Virus record (IMG/VR): IMGVR_UViG_3300046003_003542
Coordinates: 1 to 36,928 of that record
Source of the DNA: a virus
Strand: one strand, 5' to 3'
DNA: 36,928 bases
Positions 6,794 to 16,100 of the stretch are shown in pieces; the stretch's first letter is position 1, and every line of letters begins with the position of its first letter. Under the pieces are notes generated by a model, which was given only the letters and a program-made list of their open reading frames with translations, searched no databases and was not told the DNA's origin. The position numbers and the translations under genes are program-made.

Positions 6794-8019
6794 TGAGTGA
6801 ATATGGACTTACATCTTTTTTTCAACGTACTAGCGCTAATATAGGTAGTGTAATTGACTCTGTTAAAAGAGGTTTACATGAAGTTAGAGCAGTTAGGGTA
6901 TTAAGTATTGTTTTAGATGAAACCCATCCAAGATTTAAAGAATTAGGTGAGTGGAATGGTTTAGGTATTATTGAATATGAAGATGTTATTAACCCATTAC
7001 CATCTCCATCATTACCTACAGCAAGACCATTAGTCGGCAATTTTAAAAGTTTACCATTAATTAATGAGATTGTTTATATAATTGCATTTCCAAATACTAA
7101 TATTGATACTATTTCTTCAAATGTAACTGATTATTATATTAATATAGTTTCACTTTGGAATCATCCTCATCATAATGCTTATCCAACATCTCCTAATGCT
7201 TTACCTCCAACCCAACAAAAAGATTATATTGAAACAACTGGTGGTAATGTTCGAAGAGTAACAGATCAATCAACTGAAATATTTTTAGGTAAAACGTTTA
7301 TTGAACGTTCTAATATCCATCCATTATTACCTTTTGAAGGTGATATACTTGAAGAAGGTAGATGGGGTAATAGTATTAGAATTGGTTCTACCGTTCAAAA
7401 TACACCTAATAATTGGTCTTCAGTTGGTACAAATGGTGATCCTATTATGATTCTTCGAAATGGACAAGGTGTTCAAACAGAAGAAGGTTGGGTACCAACA
7501 GTAGAAGATATAAATAATGATGATTCATCTATTTATCAAACAAGTACTCAAAAAATACCTTTAAATGCATCAAGTACAAATTATTTAAGTTATAAAAATA
7601 ATCCACCTCAAACACCTGATCAATATGCTGGAAAACAAATTATTATAAATTCAGGACGTTTAGTTTTTAATTCAACTTTAGATCATATTTTATTAAGTTC
7701 TAAAAAATCTATTAATTTAAATGCACAAGAAAGTGTTAATATTGATGCCCCAACAGTTACATTACAATCAGGAAAAGTATATTTAGGTTCTAAAAATGCA
7801 ACAGAACCTTTATTATTAGGTAATAAAACAATTTCTACTTTAAATAATTTAATTAATAATTTAAGTGCATTTTGTCAAGTTTGTTCTACAGTAGTTGGAA
7901 CAGCTCCAGGAACATATATTGTTCCCTTAAATGCGGCTGCAGATCAATTATCAGCTCAATTAAAAGTAATTCAGGGTAATCTTGAAAAATTAAAATCAAA
8001 ATCTAATTATACTGTATAA
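6793..8019 (+). CDS. Baseplate hub spike, gp5-like (no lysozyme domain)
   Basis: This 408-residue protein has an OB-fold-like N-terminal half, VRVLSIVLDETHPRFKELG through LINEIVYIIAFP and YYINIVSLWNHPHHNAYP. The C-terminal part (about 280-345) has short alternating strands such as SINLNAQESVNIDAPTV and KVYLGSKNATEPLLLG, typical of the beta-helical end of gp5/VgrG-like spikes. Such proteins form the trimeric needle that punctures the outer membrane. T4 gp5 carries a lysozyme domain between these parts. None is visible here, and the middle instead holds HPLLPFEGDILEEGRWGNS. It overlaps the genes on both sides by one base. Confidence 0.78.
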   Translation: MSEYGLTSFFQRTSANIGSVIDSVKRGLHEVRAVRVLSIVLDETHPRFKELGEWNGLGIIEYEDVINPLPSPSLPTARPLVGNFKSLPLINEIVYIIAFPNTNIDTISSNVTDYYINIVSLWNHPHHNAYPTSPNALPPTQQKDYIETTGGNVRRVTDQSTEIFLGKTFIERSNIHPLLPFEGDILEEGRWGNSIRIGSTVQNTPNNWSSVGTNGDPIMILRNGQGVQTEEGWVPTVEDINNDDSSIYQTSTQKIPLNASSTNYLSYKNNPPQTPDQYAGKQIIINSGRLVFNSTLDHILLSSKKSINLNAQESVNIDAPTVTLQSGKVYLGSKNATEPLLLGNKTISTLNNLINNLSAFCQVCSTVVGTAPGTYIVPLNAAADQLSAQLKVIQGNLEKLKSKSNYTV

Positions 8020-8987
8020 TGGCTGCTATCACCCCAGAAGAACAAGAACAAGAAAGATTGCAAAAAGCAGCTGATGATCAATTATTGTTAGATCAACAAG
8101 ATGCTAATAATATAGATGCTAATCAAATTGAAAATGCTACCCCTACTTCTTTAAAAGCAATGGGTATTGCTAAATTACCTTTATTATTATTAGTAATAGG
8201 TAATCAAGTTAAAAAAATAATCAATCCAGCATTAAAAAAATTAATAGATACTTATATAAAAAAGTTTTTAGATGCTGATACTTGCCCAGATGCCGCTACA
8301 TTAGCTAAAATTAGACAACAAAGAGATTTAATAGTTGGTCAATTAAATAAAGTAGGTAGAGTATTAAATGTTATTACAATATCATTAACTGGTGTTTCTA
8401 CATTTTTAAATATATTACAAGTTTTTATTAAAGGAATTGATGCTGCAAAAATAGCTGCAAAAATTGCAGCCGTAGCTTTTCCTCCATTAGCAGCAGCTTT
8501 ACCGGCTCTTTTAGCTACTTTAACTAATGCTAAAACAGCAGCTCTTATAGATCCAACTACAGGTAATTCAAGATTACAAAAATTAACCTCAATTATAGGT
8601 GGAGCTGCTTTAGTTGCTTCTATTGTAGGTGGTTTTATATTAGCAGCAGTAGCATTATTAAAATCAATAGATGCATTTTTAGAGAAATGTGATCCTATAG
8701 TTCAAACTGATCCAAATATACTTGTTCCTATATCTAAAGAAATCCAAGATATAGCAGATGCTCAATTACAAGCAGATAATACTCAAAATGAAACAACATA
8801 TCAAGGATTTATTTTTGATATTGAAATAGTACCTTATACACCTACTGTAAATCGTAGACGTGCAGTTGGTAAAAATCAATCAGGAATTGTGTTAATTCAA
8901 ACCGAATTATCATTTACAACTGATGATCAAACTTTAATTAATGAACTAAAACTAATAATTGACAGAGATAATTTAAAAGCTTACTAA
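8019..8987 (+). CDS. Hydrophobic hub-associated baseplate protein, candidate membrane-active component
   Basis: The protein has 322 residues with an acidic N-terminus (about 1-40) and at least three strongly hydrophobic stretches (about 112-137, 142-167 and 190-215, with a shorter one near 53-60). A beta-rich C-terminal domain at about 255-322 contains RRRAVGKNQSGIVLIQTELS. Position between the spike and gp25 suggests a hub or tail-tube-end protein. The hydrophobic segments would be unusual for a stable baseplate piece and fit a protein that enters the host membrane on ejection, or a short tape-measure-like component. Neither role has motif support. One base overlaps the spike gene. Confidence 0.6.
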   Translation: MAAITPEEQEQERLQKAADDQLLLDQQDANNIDANQIENATPTSLKAMGIAKLPLLLLVIGNQVKKIINPALKKLIDTYIKKFLDADTCPDAATLAKIRQQRDLIVGQLNKVGRVLNVITISLTGVSTFLNILQVFIKGIDAAKIAAKIAAVAFPPLAAALPALLATLTNAKTAALIDPTTGNSRLQKLTSIIGGAALVASIVGGFILAAVALLKSIDAFLEKCDPIVQTDPNILVPISKEIQDIADAQLQADNTQNETTYQGFIFDIEIVPYTPTVNRRRAVGKNQSGIVLIQTELSFTTDDQTLINELKLIIDRDNLKAY

Positions 8988-8993
8988 TTTTAA

Positions 8994-9001
8994 TATTTAT
9001 A
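8994..9001 (+). promoter_or_regulatory. Late-promoter-like motif TATTTATA
   Basis: An exact core within TTTTAATATTTATAAACAATG. It ends only 4 nt before the ATG at 9006. A start site 6-7 nt downstream of the core would fall on that ATG, predicting a leaderless transcript. Confidence 0.5.
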
Positions 9002-9005
9002 AACA

Positions 9006-9356
9006 ATGAAACCATCAGACTTTAAAAAAATTATTAAGGAAGCCGTAAAAGAAGCTATTCAAGAGGAATTAAAAGATATCCTATTGGAAGCAGTACGTGC
9101 TCCTAAAACGGTTGTAAACGAATCAATAAGAGATACTTACGCACAACCACACATTGAAAAACCTAAACAATTAAACGCTTCTGAAAGACGCGCTATGTTT
9201 GGAGATTTACTAGAAGATATGCAAAATAATAAACCAGCAGTAACAGCATATGCTGGTCAATTTAACCCTACAGGACCTGTAGATAATGTTAACGGAACAT
9301 TACCTGCTGGAGAAGTAGGATTAGATATGATTATGGGTTTAATGAACAATAAATAA
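9006..9356 (+). CDS. Small structural-type protein with basic/acidic N-terminal helix
   Basis: This 116-residue protein has an N-terminal amphipathic helix (DFKKIIKEAVKEAIQEELKD, about 5-24) followed by a flexible middle with Pro and Asn. The C-terminus is Gly-rich and ends GEVGLDMIMGLMNNK. The helix resembles the C-terminal helix of the 34313 protein (ALKEIIKAEIKNILK) and could be a docking element. It sits between the hub and gp25 with a one-base overlap to gp25 and its own promoter-like motif, so a minor baseplate or assembly role is likely. No family recognised. Confidence 0.6.
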   Translation: MKPSDFKKIIKEAVKEAIQEELKDILLEAVRAPKTVVNESIRDTYAQPHIEKPKQLNASERRAMFGDLLEDMQNNKPAVTAYAGQFNPTGPVDNVNGTLPAGEVGLDMIMGLMNNK

Positions 9357-9763
9357 TGGCATTCGGAGCAAAAAAGATATACCCTATAGATACAAGACCA
9401 GGTACTGGTGTTGGTGTGGCTATTCCTTTTAATGCTCCTGGAGTATTTAAAATAACTTATACTACAAAAGAAGCCATTAAAAATAATTTAATTAATTTTT
9501 TCTTAACAAATAAAAATGAAATATATTTAAATCCAATATTTGGTGGTAATTTACGAGCATTTATTTTCCAACAAATTGATACAGGTAATCTTGATTCATT
9601 AAAAGAAGATATTCAATATCAAATAGGATTATATTTTCCTAGTGTTATTATAGGAAGTTTAAACATAGATTCATTCCCAGATATTAATCAAATTAACATA
9701 GTATTAAAATATAATATAAAAGATACAGGTTTAAGTGATACTGTAGAAATAGCATTTACATAA
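9356..9763 (+). CDS. 25: Baseplate wedge protein, gp25-like
   Basis: The protein has 135 residues, the normal size for the gp25 family. The central segment EIYLNPIFGGNLRAFIFQQ matches the family's E-x-x-x-x-P-x-F-G-S-x-L motif, followed by a helix (DSLKEDIQYQIGLYFP) and the final strands, including INQINIVLKYNIKDT. gp25 joins sheath and baseplate wedge and starts sheath polymerisation. It is flanked by TAATG overlaps, with the gp6-like gene directly downstream, the order expected for T4-type and other contractile injection systems. Confidence 0.88.
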   Translation: MAFGAKKIYPIDTRPGTGVGVAIPFNAPGVFKITYTTKEAIKNNLINFFLTNKNEIYLNPIFGGNLRAFIFQQIDTGNLDSLKEDIQYQIGLYFPSVIIGSLNIDSFPDINQINIVLKYNIKDTGLSDTVEIAFT

Positions 9764-11622
9764 TGGCAACTCAACGAAAAAATATACAATACATTAATAG
9801 GGACTTTAGCGAGTTAAGAGCTAGTTTAATAGACTATGCTAAAACTTATTTCCCTACAACCTACAACGATTTTACTCCAGCATCACCAGGTATGATGTTT
9901 ATGGAGATGGCTGCTTATGTAGGTGATGTTTTATCATTTTATCTTGATAATCAAATTCAAGAAACATATGTACAATATGCTCGTCAAACAAATAACTTAT
10001 ATGAATTAGCTTATATGTTTGGTTACAAACCAAATGTAACTCAAGTTGCTTCAGCCCCTATTACTTTTTATCAACAAGTACCAGCTAAATTGTCTGGTTC
10101 AACATATGTTCCTGATTTTGATTATACACTTTTTATTAATCAAAATGCTCAAGTAAAATCTGTTACTAACCCTAATATTTCCTTTTTAATAGAAGACCCA
10201 ATTGATTTTTCAGTTTCAAGTTCAGGCGATCCAACAGAAGTATCAATTTTTGCTACATCAGGAGGTAATCCAACTTCATTCTTATTAAAAAAAACAAGAA
10301 ATTCAATATCATCAAATATTAATACAACTACATTTTCATTTGGTACTCCTCAACAGTTTTCAACAGTAGAAATTAATGCTGAAAAAATTATTGGTATATT
10401 AGATGTTTTTGACACTGATACTAATGAATGGTATGAAGTAGATTATTTAGCACAAGATGCCGTTTATGATTCTATAAAAAATACAAATCCAAATGATCCT
10501 AATTTATCACAATACCAGGGTGATACACCATATCTTTTAAAACTTAAACAAGTTCAAAGAAGATTTATTACACGTTTCTTAAATTCAGGTTCATTACAAA
10601 TACAATTTGGTGCTGGAACAGCAACAGATACAGACGAAGAAATTATTCCTAATTCCGATAACGTAGGTTTAGGTTTACCATTTGAAAAATATAAGTTAAC
10701 AACAGCTTATGCTCCTTCAAATTTTATATTTACAAAAACTTATGGTATTGCTCCTTCACAAACAAACTTAACAGTTAGATATTTAACTGGAGGTGGAGTT
10801 GAAGCAAACGTACCATCAAATGATTTAACAAACTTAGTAGCAGAAATTCAATTTTTAAATTCAAATTTAAACCCAGTAACTGCAAATGAAATATTTGCTT
10901 CATTAGCTGTTACAAATCCAATTGCAGCAGATGGTGGAGGAGATGGAGATTCAATAGAAGAAATTAGACAAAATACATCAGCAAATTTTGCAACACAATT
11001 ACGTAATGTAACACAAGATGATTATTTAGTAAGGTCATTATCAATGCCTGCTAAATATGGAGTTATTGCTAAAGCATATATTGAACCTACAAAGGCACAA
11101 TCAATGTCTGCAGGCGAATCTAACTCCGTATTAGATTTGTATGTGTTGTCATATAACGCAAGTAATCAATTAAACATAGCATCACCCGCTTTAAAACAAA
11201 ATTTAACTACATACTTATCTCAATATAGAATGGTTAATGATGCTGTTAATATTAAAGATGGATTTATTATTAATATTGGAGTAAATTTTGATATTATAGT
11301 ACTCCCTGAATTTAACAGTAACCAAGTATTATTTGATTGTATTGCAGCATTAAAAGATTATTTTGCTATTGATAAATGGCAAATCAATCAACCTATTGTT
11401 TTAAGAGAACTTTATATTCTTTTAGACAGAATAAAAGGTGTACAAACAATAAAAAATATAACAATTTCAAATTTAGTAGGAACAAATTTAGGATATTCAC
11501 CATATGCTTATGATATAAATGCAGCAACAATTGGTAATGTAATTTATCCATCTCTTGATCCTTCAATATTTGAAGTAAAATATCCAAATCAAGATATTCA
11601 AGGTAGAGTAGTAAATTTATAA
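9763..11622 (+). CDS. 6: Baseplate wedge protein, gp6/baseplate-J-like
   Basis: This 619-residue protein is close to T4 gp6 in length. The N-terminus (INRDFSELRASLIDYAKTYF ... MMFMEMAAYVGDVLSFYLDN) is the classic gp6 start, and residues about 388-415 (GGGDGDSIEEIRQNTSANFA) match the J-type core. A mixed alpha/beta C-terminus (about 480-600) contains DFIDIIVLPEFNSN-like strands and REL..LDRIKGVQTI. gp6 forms the wedge that locks the baseplate and drives its change on contraction. It overlaps gp25 by one base and is followed 9 nt on by the DNRLRE-like gene. Confidence 0.9.
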   Translation: MATQRKNIQYINRDFSELRASLIDYAKTYFPTTYNDFTPASPGMMFMEMAAYVGDVLSFYLDNQIQETYVQYARQTNNLYELAYMFGYKPNVTQVASAPITFYQQVPAKLSGSTYVPDFDYTLFINQNAQVKSVTNPNISFLIEDPIDFSVSSSGDPTEVSIFATSGGNPTSFLLKKTRNSISSNINTTTFSFGTPQQFSTVEINAEKIIGILDVFDTDTNEWYEVDYLAQDAVYDSIKNTNPNDPNLSQYQGDTPYLLKLKQVQRRFITRFLNSGSLQIQFGAGTATDTDEEIIPNSDNVGLGLPFEKYKLTTAYAPSNFIFTKTYGIAPSQTNLTVRYLTGGGVEANVPSNDLTNLVAEIQFLNSNLNPVTANEIFASLAVTNPIAADGGGDGDSIEEIRQNTSANFATQLRNVTQDDYLVRSLSMPAKYGVIAKAYIEPTKAQSMSAGESNSVLDLYVLSYNASNQLNIASPALKQNLTTYLSQYRMVNDAVNIKDGFIINIGVNFDIIVLPEFNSNQVLFDCIAALKDYFAIDKWQINQPIVLRELYILLDRIKGVQTIKNITISNLVGTNLGYSPYAYDINAATIGNVIYPSLDPSIFEVKYPNQDIQGRVVNL

Positions 11623-11631
11623 TAATATAAA

Positions 11632-12789
11632 ATGGCAGTATATAAAATATTTCCTGAAAAAGATGCAACAATGTATTCATTGTTCCCTAACATGAATACG
11701 GGAATGGATGAAATAATTGAGGCAACTGAAACAGTCTTTGCATATTCAGACCCAAATCCACAAACAAGTAGATTTTTAATTAGATTTGATAATAACGATC
11801 TTAATACTGCATTTGATTTAATGCCTCAAAATGTATATGATAGTGGATCTTGGAAGGCTAATTTACAATGCTATATTGCTACTTCTACAGGAATGAATGC
11901 AACTACTACTCTTGAATGTTACCCTGTTTCAGGTTCTTGGAATATGGGTACAGGAAGATATTTAGATGTACCTTCAATAACAAATGGTGTTAGTTGGATT
12001 TGGAGAACATATTCAGGATCAATTAAATGGCCTACAGTTATTGCTAGTTTAGGATCAAATGTAACAGCTTCCTATAATGTTTCATATTCATTTGCTGGTG
12101 GTGGTACTTGGTACACAGGTTCTCCTGTTCCTTATTATACATCAAGTGTTACTCAATCTGTAGAATTTACATTTTATGGTACTAAAGATCTTAATTTAAA
12201 TGTTACAAATACTATAAAAGCTTGGGCTACAGGTGCTTTTTATAATGAAGGATTTATTTTAAAACAAAAAGATGAATTTATTGACAATAAAGATATCCAA
12301 CCAGAATTAAAATATTTCTCAAGAGATACACATACAATTTACCCACCAGCTTTACAAATTAGTTGGTTTGATTTTTCTTTTAATACAGGATCTTCAACAC
12401 AAACAGTTTTAAATACTACACCTGCTACATTAACATTAGCACAAAACCCAGGAACATTTTATCCTGAAAGTATTAATAGATTTAGAATTAATGCTAGACC
12501 TGAATATCCAATTCAAATATGGGAAACATCATCAGTTTATTTAAATAATTATTATTTACCTTCAGGTTCATCTTTATATGCTATTAAAGATTTAGATACT
12601 AATGAATACGTAATAGATTTTGATTCACAATACACTCAGATTAGCGCAGATGCTACATCAAGTTATTTTGATGTATATATGAATGGTTTAGAACCTGAAA
12701 GATATTATGCAATTTTAATTCAAACAAACCTTAATGGTTCAACAATAGTATTTGATAATCAATATTACTTTAAAGTTATAAACGGATAA
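11632..12789 (+). CDS. DNRLRE-like beta-sandwich tail protein
   Basis: The protein has 385 residues. The first 220 or so show a DNRLRE-type domain: SRFLIRFDNNDL (an S-x-L-I-R-F-D strand), then ECYPVSGSWNMGTGRYLD and NGVSWIWRTYSGS. These domains form stiff beta-sandwiches on cell-surface fibres and on phage tails. A second part (about 225-385) is also beta-rich, ending YYAILIQTNLNGS and FDNQYYFKVING. It lies directly after gp6 and overlaps the next gene by one base, so it is probably a wedge-periphery or fibre-attachment protein. No enzyme motif is visible. Confidence 0.7.
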   Translation: MAVYKIFPEKDATMYSLFPNMNTGMDEIIEATETVFAYSDPNPQTSRFLIRFDNNDLNTAFDLMPQNVYDSGSWKANLQCYIATSTGMNATTTLECYPVSGSWNMGTGRYLDVPSITNGVSWIWRTYSGSIKWPTVIASLGSNVTASYNVSYSFAGGGTWYTGSPVPYYTSSVTQSVEFTFYGTKDLNLNVTNTIKAWATGAFYNEGFILKQKDEFIDNKDIQPELKYFSRDTHTIYPPALQISWFDFSFNTGSSTQTVLNTTPATLTLAQNPGTFYPESINRFRINARPEYPIQIWETSSVYLNNYYLPSGSSLYAIKDLDTNEYVIDFDSQYTQISADATSSYFDVYMNGLEPERYYAILIQTNLNGSTIVFDNQYYFKVING

Positions 12790-13151
12790 TGTCGGGCGAA
12801 AGTATAAATTTAACAAAACAAGTATATAGTAAAACCCAATACGAAAGGGTTATTGATACTTCTTTTACCCAATTAGTTCAACCTGCTGCTACAGCTTCTG
12901 TAGTAGCACCTACAATATCAGTAGCAGAATTTTTTACAAATTACCAAACTTTATTCTTTGAAATACCTAAGTTTGGAGATATAAATTCTCATGAGTACCT
13001 TATTAAAACTAGTCAGGAATATGCTGGTGATTTTAATAATGACGAAACAATTCAAGCATTAATTGAAGAAATTACTCAATTAAGACAAGAAAATTTAGAT
13101 TTACAACAACAAGTTATCACAATTCCAACAATATCAACAGGAAGTATATAA
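12789..13151 (+). CDS. Small tail protein with C-terminal coiled coil
   Basis: This 120-residue protein has a Thr/Ala-rich N-terminus followed by SVAEFFTNYQTLFFEIPKFG and NSHEYLIKTSQEYAG. A heptad-like helix at about 84-110 (ALIEEITQLRQENLDLQQQV) suits a trimeric coiled coil. I recall similar small proteins beside giant tail proteins in phages of Bacteroidota, but cannot name the family. One-base overlaps on both sides tie it to the DNRLRE-like gene and the 1871-residue gene. It may be the adaptor that joins the giant protein to the baseplate. Confidence 0.65.
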   Translation: MSGESINLTKQVYSKTQYERVIDTSFTQLVQPAATASVVAPTISVAEFFTNYQTLFFEIPKFGDINSHEYLIKTSQEYAGDFNNDETIQALIEEITQLRQENLDLQQQVITIPTISTGSI

Positions 13152-16100
13152 TGGCCGAAATAATTAACATAACCCCGTTAAACCCAAATACATTTGAGTT
13201 TCAAGAATATTCAGTGAGTGATACTTCTCTTATTACTTCTATAGAAACTGAAAACTCATTTGACCCTACTACAGATCATATTGAATATTTTATTTATGAT
13301 TTAAATGGAAATATATTAACAAGTAATGTTTTTGGTTATAATGGTTATAGATTATTAGATAATGTTTTAACTATCTATCCTGAAATTGATTTAACAACTC
13401 AAGGATTTACTGAAGGTCAATATAATACTTTATATAATTTTGTAAGTAATAAATTAGCATCTAATCCTAATAATACTTATTTTATATCTCAAATCAGCCC
13501 AGATAGAACTGAGGTTAGATTAGATACAACTTTAATACCTGATTTTTTAGTAATATCTTCTTCAATTGAATTATCAAATAATATTACTACTTCAACAGGA
13601 AGTTATTATGATTTTTATTTAAATTTTGGTGATAATGAATTAGCAATTGCTAATAATATCTTATTAGATACTTCTAGTATTACTAATCCTACAGTATTAG
13701 TTAAACTATACGAACCACTTCCAGAGCAATTTACAATAAATTCTCAATTATGGGTAGTAACTCAAGTAGCAACTCCTGTTGCTTATAATATTAATATTGT
13801 TCAAACTTTTGATGTAGCTGATAATAACATCTATTTAAAAGGTCCAAATACTAATCTTAATATTAAAAACCAAATTAATAATTCAACAGATTATAATAAT
13901 TCAAATCAACTTTCAGTTACAGATTCAACCCAAGGTTCTGGAAGTTTAAGATACCAATTAAATAGTTTATTAGCTAAAACAGGAATTGAAATTAATATAG
14001 ATTATTCTAATTATGATAATTTTATTCATTTTTCATCTGCTCAAACTAGATTAGAAAATTTTTATTATAAACTATCTTTAATTGAACAATATAATTACAG
14101 TGCAAGTTATTCAAGTACCACCTCAGCAAACTACTACGTTTCATCAAGTAATGTTGTTTGGCAATCTAAAATAAATGAAATTATTACTGGATTTGATAAT
14201 TATGAGTATTTCTTATACTTTGATTCAGGTTCAGCTTGTTGGCCAAAAACAGGTCAAACACCTCCTTATACTAATTATACAACAACATCTACATCTGGAT
14301 CAAATTGGTTTATATCTCAATCTTTAGTAGCAGAAGAATATGACATTGAAAATAACAATGCTTTAATAAATACTATTCCTTCTTATCTTTTAGAAGATCC
14401 ATCAAACGCTCAATATGAGTTGTTTATAGAAATGATTGGTCAACATTTTGATAATATATTTTTATATACTCAAGATGTTACAAATAAATACAATAATGAT
14501 AACCGTTTAAATTATGGTGTATCAAAAGATTTAGTAGCCGATATCTTAAGAGATATGGGTATTAAAATCTATCAAAATAACTTTTCAACAAACGATTTAT
14601 ACTCAGCTTTATTAGGTTTAACACCTTCAGGCAGTTTATATAATTTACCTTACACGACTGGCTCATTGCCAACTCCTTCGGGATATGAGTATATAAACAC
14701 GTATGTTACCGCATCAGCTACAGGGTCATTAATACCGACCGAAGACATAAACGCTGAGATATATAAACGCATATATGCGAATTTACCTTACTTACTTAAG
14801 AAAAAAGGTACAGTAGAAGGTTTAAGAGCATTAGTTACTCTTTATGGTATCCCCGATACTATTTTACAAGTAAACGAATTTGGTGGTCAAGATAAAATTA
14901 TAGAAAATGATTATGACCTTTGGTTTGATCAATATAATTTTGCTTATTATACAAGTGGTTCATCATACATTAGTTCATCATTTTCTTTAAATACTTCTTG
15001 GAACGCAGATAATGATGTTCCTCAAGCAGTAGAATTTAGATTTAGAACAGATGGTTTACCACAAAACACAGCAAGTATTGCTTCTCAAAGTTTATGGGAA
15101 ACTGATACTTTTGTTAAATTAGTTTTAAAATATACTGGTTCAGGTTATACAACAGGATCATATAGTGGATCTGTAGTTAATCCTTATAACCAATATGCTA
15201 AATTAGATTTTATACCTGATTATACTTCTCCTCAAACATCCGCAAGTGTTTACTTACCTTTTTATAATGGAGAATGGTGGTCTGTTTTAATAAATAAAGT
15301 AGGTTCAGTCTATACTTTATATGCTAAGGATAAAAATTATAAAGGTGAAGATGGAAATACAATTGGTTTTCAAGCTTCATCATCAGTTGATCCATTTACA
15401 GAAGATCCTTGGAATAATGCCGTTAAATCTTATTTTGGTATTTCATCATCCCTAGCTGGAAAATACTTTACAGGTTCATTTCAAGAAATTAGATATTATG
15501 TTAATGCTTTAGATTCAAGTTCTTTCAATGATTATGTAATGAATCCTTACTCAATAGATGCTAATGGTGTTAATACAGCACCAACTGATTTAGCATTTAG
15601 AGCGTCTTTAGGAGGTGAATTATATACATCATCAATATCAATTCATCCTAAAGTAACAGGTTCTTGGATAACTACATCTTCATTTGCTTCTAATAGTAAT
15701 TTTTACACAAGCTCAGGAGGAACATATATTCCAAATACCGAAATATTTTATTTAAATCAATTCCCAGCAGGTATTAAAAACCGAGTATCTAATAAAATTA
15801 GACAACAAGGTGAAATTTTACCTTATAGTGGAAGTAATGAAACTAACTTACCAACAAATCAAGTATTATCTCCATTTATTTCAATACAACAAAGTGTTGC
15901 TGTAAGTGGATCTTATACACCAAACATTGATTATGTTGAAGTAGCCTTTTCACCTCAAAATCAAATTAATAATGATATCGCTGGTCAATTAGGTTATTTT
16001 AACATTGGTGAATATATTGGTGATCCAAGATTAGTACCAACTAAAGAAGAATCATATCCTGCTTTAGATGATATTAGAGATTACTATTTTGAAAAATATA

